A DNA stretch of 43,666 bases. Origin: Candidatus Binatia bacterium (GTDB lineage: Bacteria; Desulfobacterota; Binatia; UBA12015). The stretch spans positions 1 to 43,666 of the forward strand of contig JAQWJE010000023.1 of NCBI GenBank assembly GCA_029248525.1. Reading direction: 5' to 3'. Made by a program: the position numbers and the translations under genes. Positions 41,647-43,666 of the stretch are shown here, one piece after another. Below the pieces are notes generated by a model. The model searched no databases. It was not told the DNA's origin and saw nothing but the letters and a program-made list of their open reading frames with translations. The first letter of the stretch is position 1, and each line of letters starts with the position of its first letter.

Positions 41647-43666
41647 ATGCCTGAAGTACCGGAGACCAAATTCACATTCTGTCGTATTTGCGAGGCATCC
41701 TGCGGGCTCGAGGTGGACGTCGCCGACGACCGGATCGTCGATATCCGGCCCGACAAGGCACATGAGGCCACCGAGGGGTATGCCTGCATCAAGGGGCTCC
41801 ACCAGCATCAGATGTATGATTCGCCCGATCGGCTCGAATACCCGATGAAGCGCACCGGCACCCGCTGGGATCGCATCTCCTGGGAACAGGCCATGTCCGA
41901 GATCGGTCAGAAGGTAGGCCGACTGGCGGCCGACGACCCTGACTCGATCGCCATGTATGTGGGTACGGCGGCCGGGTTCTCCGTCCTGCACCCGATCTTT
42001 GCGCAAGGCTTCATGCAGGGCATCGGCTCGCGCAGCATGTATGCCTCGGCCACTCAGGATTGCGCGAATAAATTCGCCATGGCCACCCAGGTCTACGGCT
42101 TTCCGTTCACCCAGCCCTTTGTCGATCTGGAAAACACCGAGTGTCTGATCCTGGTCGGCACCAATCCGGCGGTCTCCAAATGGACGTTCCTGCAGGTCCC
42201 AAATCCGGGGAAACGACTCAAGGAAATTCGGGCACGCGGTGGACACGTTTTCATCGTGGACCCGCGCCGCACCGAATCTGCCAAGGTCGCCGGCGAGCAT
42301 GTCTTTGTCCGCCCAAACACCGATATCTTTTTCTATCTGGCGTTCCTGCGCGAGTTGATCGAGATCGGCGGCGTCGATGAAAGCCATGTCCGTCAATATA
42401 TGTCCGGCTTCGACGAGCTTCGCGCCGTCGTGCAACCCTGGACGGCCGAGCGCGCCGCCGAAGTCACCAAGATCCCCGCCGACGTTCTGCGTCGCATGGT
42501 GCGCGCCTACCACGAGGCCGACGGGGCGTGTCTGGCCAGCGGGACCGGGATCGGCCAGGGCACCGAAGGGACTCTATGTGTCTGGCTGCAGGAGGCCATC
42601 AACGCCGTCTCGGGCAATCTCGATCGCAAGGGCGGTTCGCTGGTCGGCGAAGGCGTCTTCGATTTCGCAAAGTTCGGCGTGCGCACGGGCATGTTCGTCA
42701 AGAAAAACTACTCGCGCGTCGGAGAATTCGAGTCGGTAAACGATGCTCTTCCGGGGGGTGTGCTGGCCGATGAGATCCTCACGCCGGGCGAGCGCCAGGT
42801 GCGCGCCCTCTTTGTCACCGGCGGCAACCCGCTACTGACCATGGCCAATGCCGGGCGCCTGCGCGATGCGTTCGCGAAGCTCGAACTACTGGTCACGCTG
42901 GACATCTACCGCAACGAAACAGGCGCGCTCGCCCATTACGTGCTGCCCGCGACGTCCCCCATGCAACGCCCCGACCTGCCCTTTGCCTTCCCGCTTTTTC
43001 TCGGCATGCAGACGCGTCCCTACATCGCAGCGACCGAAGCCGTCGTGCCGCCCACCGGCGAACAACGTGACGAGGCGAGCATCTACGTCGACCTCTGCCG
43101 GGCCTCCGGCATTCCGATGTTCGGCTCGCGTATCGCGCAGAGATCGCTGGAGATGGCGATGGCCTTCCATTCCCGTCGCCACCCCGACCAACTTCCGGCC
43201 CTGCCCCAGCGTGGCCTTCTCTCGATGCTGCTGCGCATTACCGGCCAAGGTGGCTTCGATGCTCTGGCGCGGGAACCTCAGGGCCGCCTGCGGCCTGCCG
43301 GACAAGGCGGCGATTTCCTCGGCAAACGGGTGGTTACCGCAGACGGGTTGGTGCATCTGGCGCCCGAACGCTTTCTGGCCGCCGCAGAGCGGCTGGAAGG
43401 AAAATGGCAGGCCGAGCGCGAGGCCAAGCCGACTTTCCGCCTGATCTCGAAACGCGATCACAAGACACACAACTCATGGACGCATAATATCGAGTCGTTT
43501 ATCACCGAGGGCTTCCAGACCAACTACCTGCATATGCACCCCCAGGATGCAGCGCAGGTCGGAATCGCCGAGGGGGCCCTCGCCGATGTCATTTCGCCAG
43601 TCGCCACCGTGCGCGTGCCCGTGCGTATCATCGAGGATCTGATGCCCGGATCGGTTGCCCTGCCGC
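41647..43666 (+). CDS. Molybdopterin-dependent oxidoreductase (partial, runs off the window)
   Basis: The first 673 residues of a large Mo/W-bis-MGD enzyme. The N-terminal 4Fe-4S ligands are C12-x2-C15-x3-C19-x27-C47 (FCRICEASCG, GYACIKG). C139 in SATQDCANKF aligns with the metal-ligand Cys of NapA-type enzymes. Other family elements are ECLILVGTNPAVS, GHVFIVDPRRTESAKVAGEHVFVRPNTD, LFVTGGNPLLT and ETGALAHYVLPATSP. The last visible part is the cofactor-binding beta-barrel domain (NYLHMHPQDAAQVGIAEGALADV). No Tat signal, so it should be cytoplasmic. Substrate unknown; annotated relatives include formate dehydrogenases and thiosulfate or polysulfide reductases. The ATG at 41647 has AAGGAG at 41632-41637. 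The window ends before the stop codon. Confidence 0.9.
   Translation, partial: MPEVPETKFTFCRICEASCGLEVDVADDRIVDIRPDKAHEATEGYACIKGLHQHQMYDSPDRLEYPMKRTGTRWDRISWEQAMSEIGQKVGRLAADDPDSIAMYVGTAAGFSVLHPIFAQGFMQGIGSRSMYASATQDCANKFAMATQVYGFPFTQPFVDLENTECLILVGTNPAVSKWTFLQVPNPGKRLKEIRARGGHVFIVDPRRTESAKVAGEHVFVRPNTDIFFYLAFLRELIEIGGVDESHVRQYMSGFDELRAVVQPWTAERAAEVTKIPADVLRRMVRAYHEADGACLASGTGIGQGTEGTLCVWLQEAINAVSGNLDRKGGSLVGEGVFDFAKFGVRTGMFVKKNYSRVGEFESVNDALPGGVLADEILTPGERQVRALFVTGGNPLLTMANAGRLRDAFAKLELLVTLDIYRNETGALAHYVLPATSPMQRPDLPFAFPLFLGMQTRPYIAATEAVVPPTGEQRDEASIYVDLCRASGIPMFGSRIAQRSLEMAMAFHSRRHPDQLPALPQRGLLSMLLRITGQGGFDALAREPQGRLRPAGQGGDFLGKRVVTADGLVHLAPERFLAAAERLEGKWQAEREAKPTFRLISKRDHKTHNSWTHNIESFITEGFQTNYLHMHPQDAAQVGIAEGALADVISPVATVRVPVRIIEDLMPGSVALP

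Noticed and set aside
1-43666. CRISPR arrays, tRNA or rRNA genes, insertion sequences and phage genes
   Set aside because: No regularly spaced repeats, tRNA-like T-arm/acceptor patterns, transposase or integrase motifs were recognised by reading. A tRNAscan or IS search was not possible.

Overview
The window is about 43.7 kb of GC-rich bacterial chromosome, gene-dense, with genes on both strands. No transposon, phage gene, tRNA, rRNA or CRISPR array was recognised. Three lipobox signal peptides point to a Gram-negative-type cell envelope. The mixture of many short-chain dehydrogenases (SDRs), a Rieske oxygenase, PhyH, DUF1214, a sterol-methyltransferase-like enzyme, ferredoxin-linked 2-oxoacid oxidation and a lone zinc-free ribosomal protein S4 suggests an uncultured aerobic heterotroph, perhaps of the former Deltaproteobacteria (Myxococcota or Binatota type). 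That placement is inference and weak.

Layout. (1) 272-8122: a Calx-beta/GDPD lipoprotein, a convergent, translationally coupled three-gene operon (GltD-like flavoprotein fused to ferredoxin domains, KorA, KorB), and a GPH-family transporter. (2) 8297-17588, all on the plus strand: an SDR, then a GntR/FCD regulator and eight tightly packed enzyme genes (Rieske oxygenase, NTF2-like protein, glyoxalase, SDR, two amidohydrolases, SDR, bicupin). This looks like a regulated catabolic operon for an unknown organic compound. Its promoter appears to be built out of two operator palindromes spaced 20 bp apart. (3) 17596-21757, minus strand: acetoacetate-decarboxylase-like protein, GlcD/D-2-hydroxyglutarate-dehydrogenase-like flavoprotein, Dabb protein, lipoprotein hydrolase. 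(4) 21817-23604: a lipoprotein joining a cytochrome-c-like segment (CX4CH) to a copper monooxygenase core of the peptidylglycine monooxygenase (PHM) type. It is divergent from a membrane-embedded spermidine-synthase-like protein. (5) 26342-35079: DUF1214, SBF transporter, nitroreductase, USP-DUF389 membrane protein, SMT-like methyltransferase, saccharopine-dehydrogenase-like oxidoreductase, PAP2 phosphatase. (6) 35240-37836: a sulfatase and rpsD converging on a bidirectional terminator. (7) 38191 to the end: a PhyH dioxygenase divergent from a DAPG-hydrolase-like protein, an HSL-type esterase and a molybdopterin oxidoreductase that runs off the window.

The main theme is oxidative catabolism. 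Region 2 has the shape of a complete substrate-responsive unit with a transporter next door. Regions 2, 3 and 7 contain several families known for C-C cleavage of ketones or aryl ketones (2,4'-dihydroxyacetophenone-dioxygenase-like cupin, acetoacetate decarboxylase, DAPG hydrolase). The actual substrate cannot be read from the sequence.
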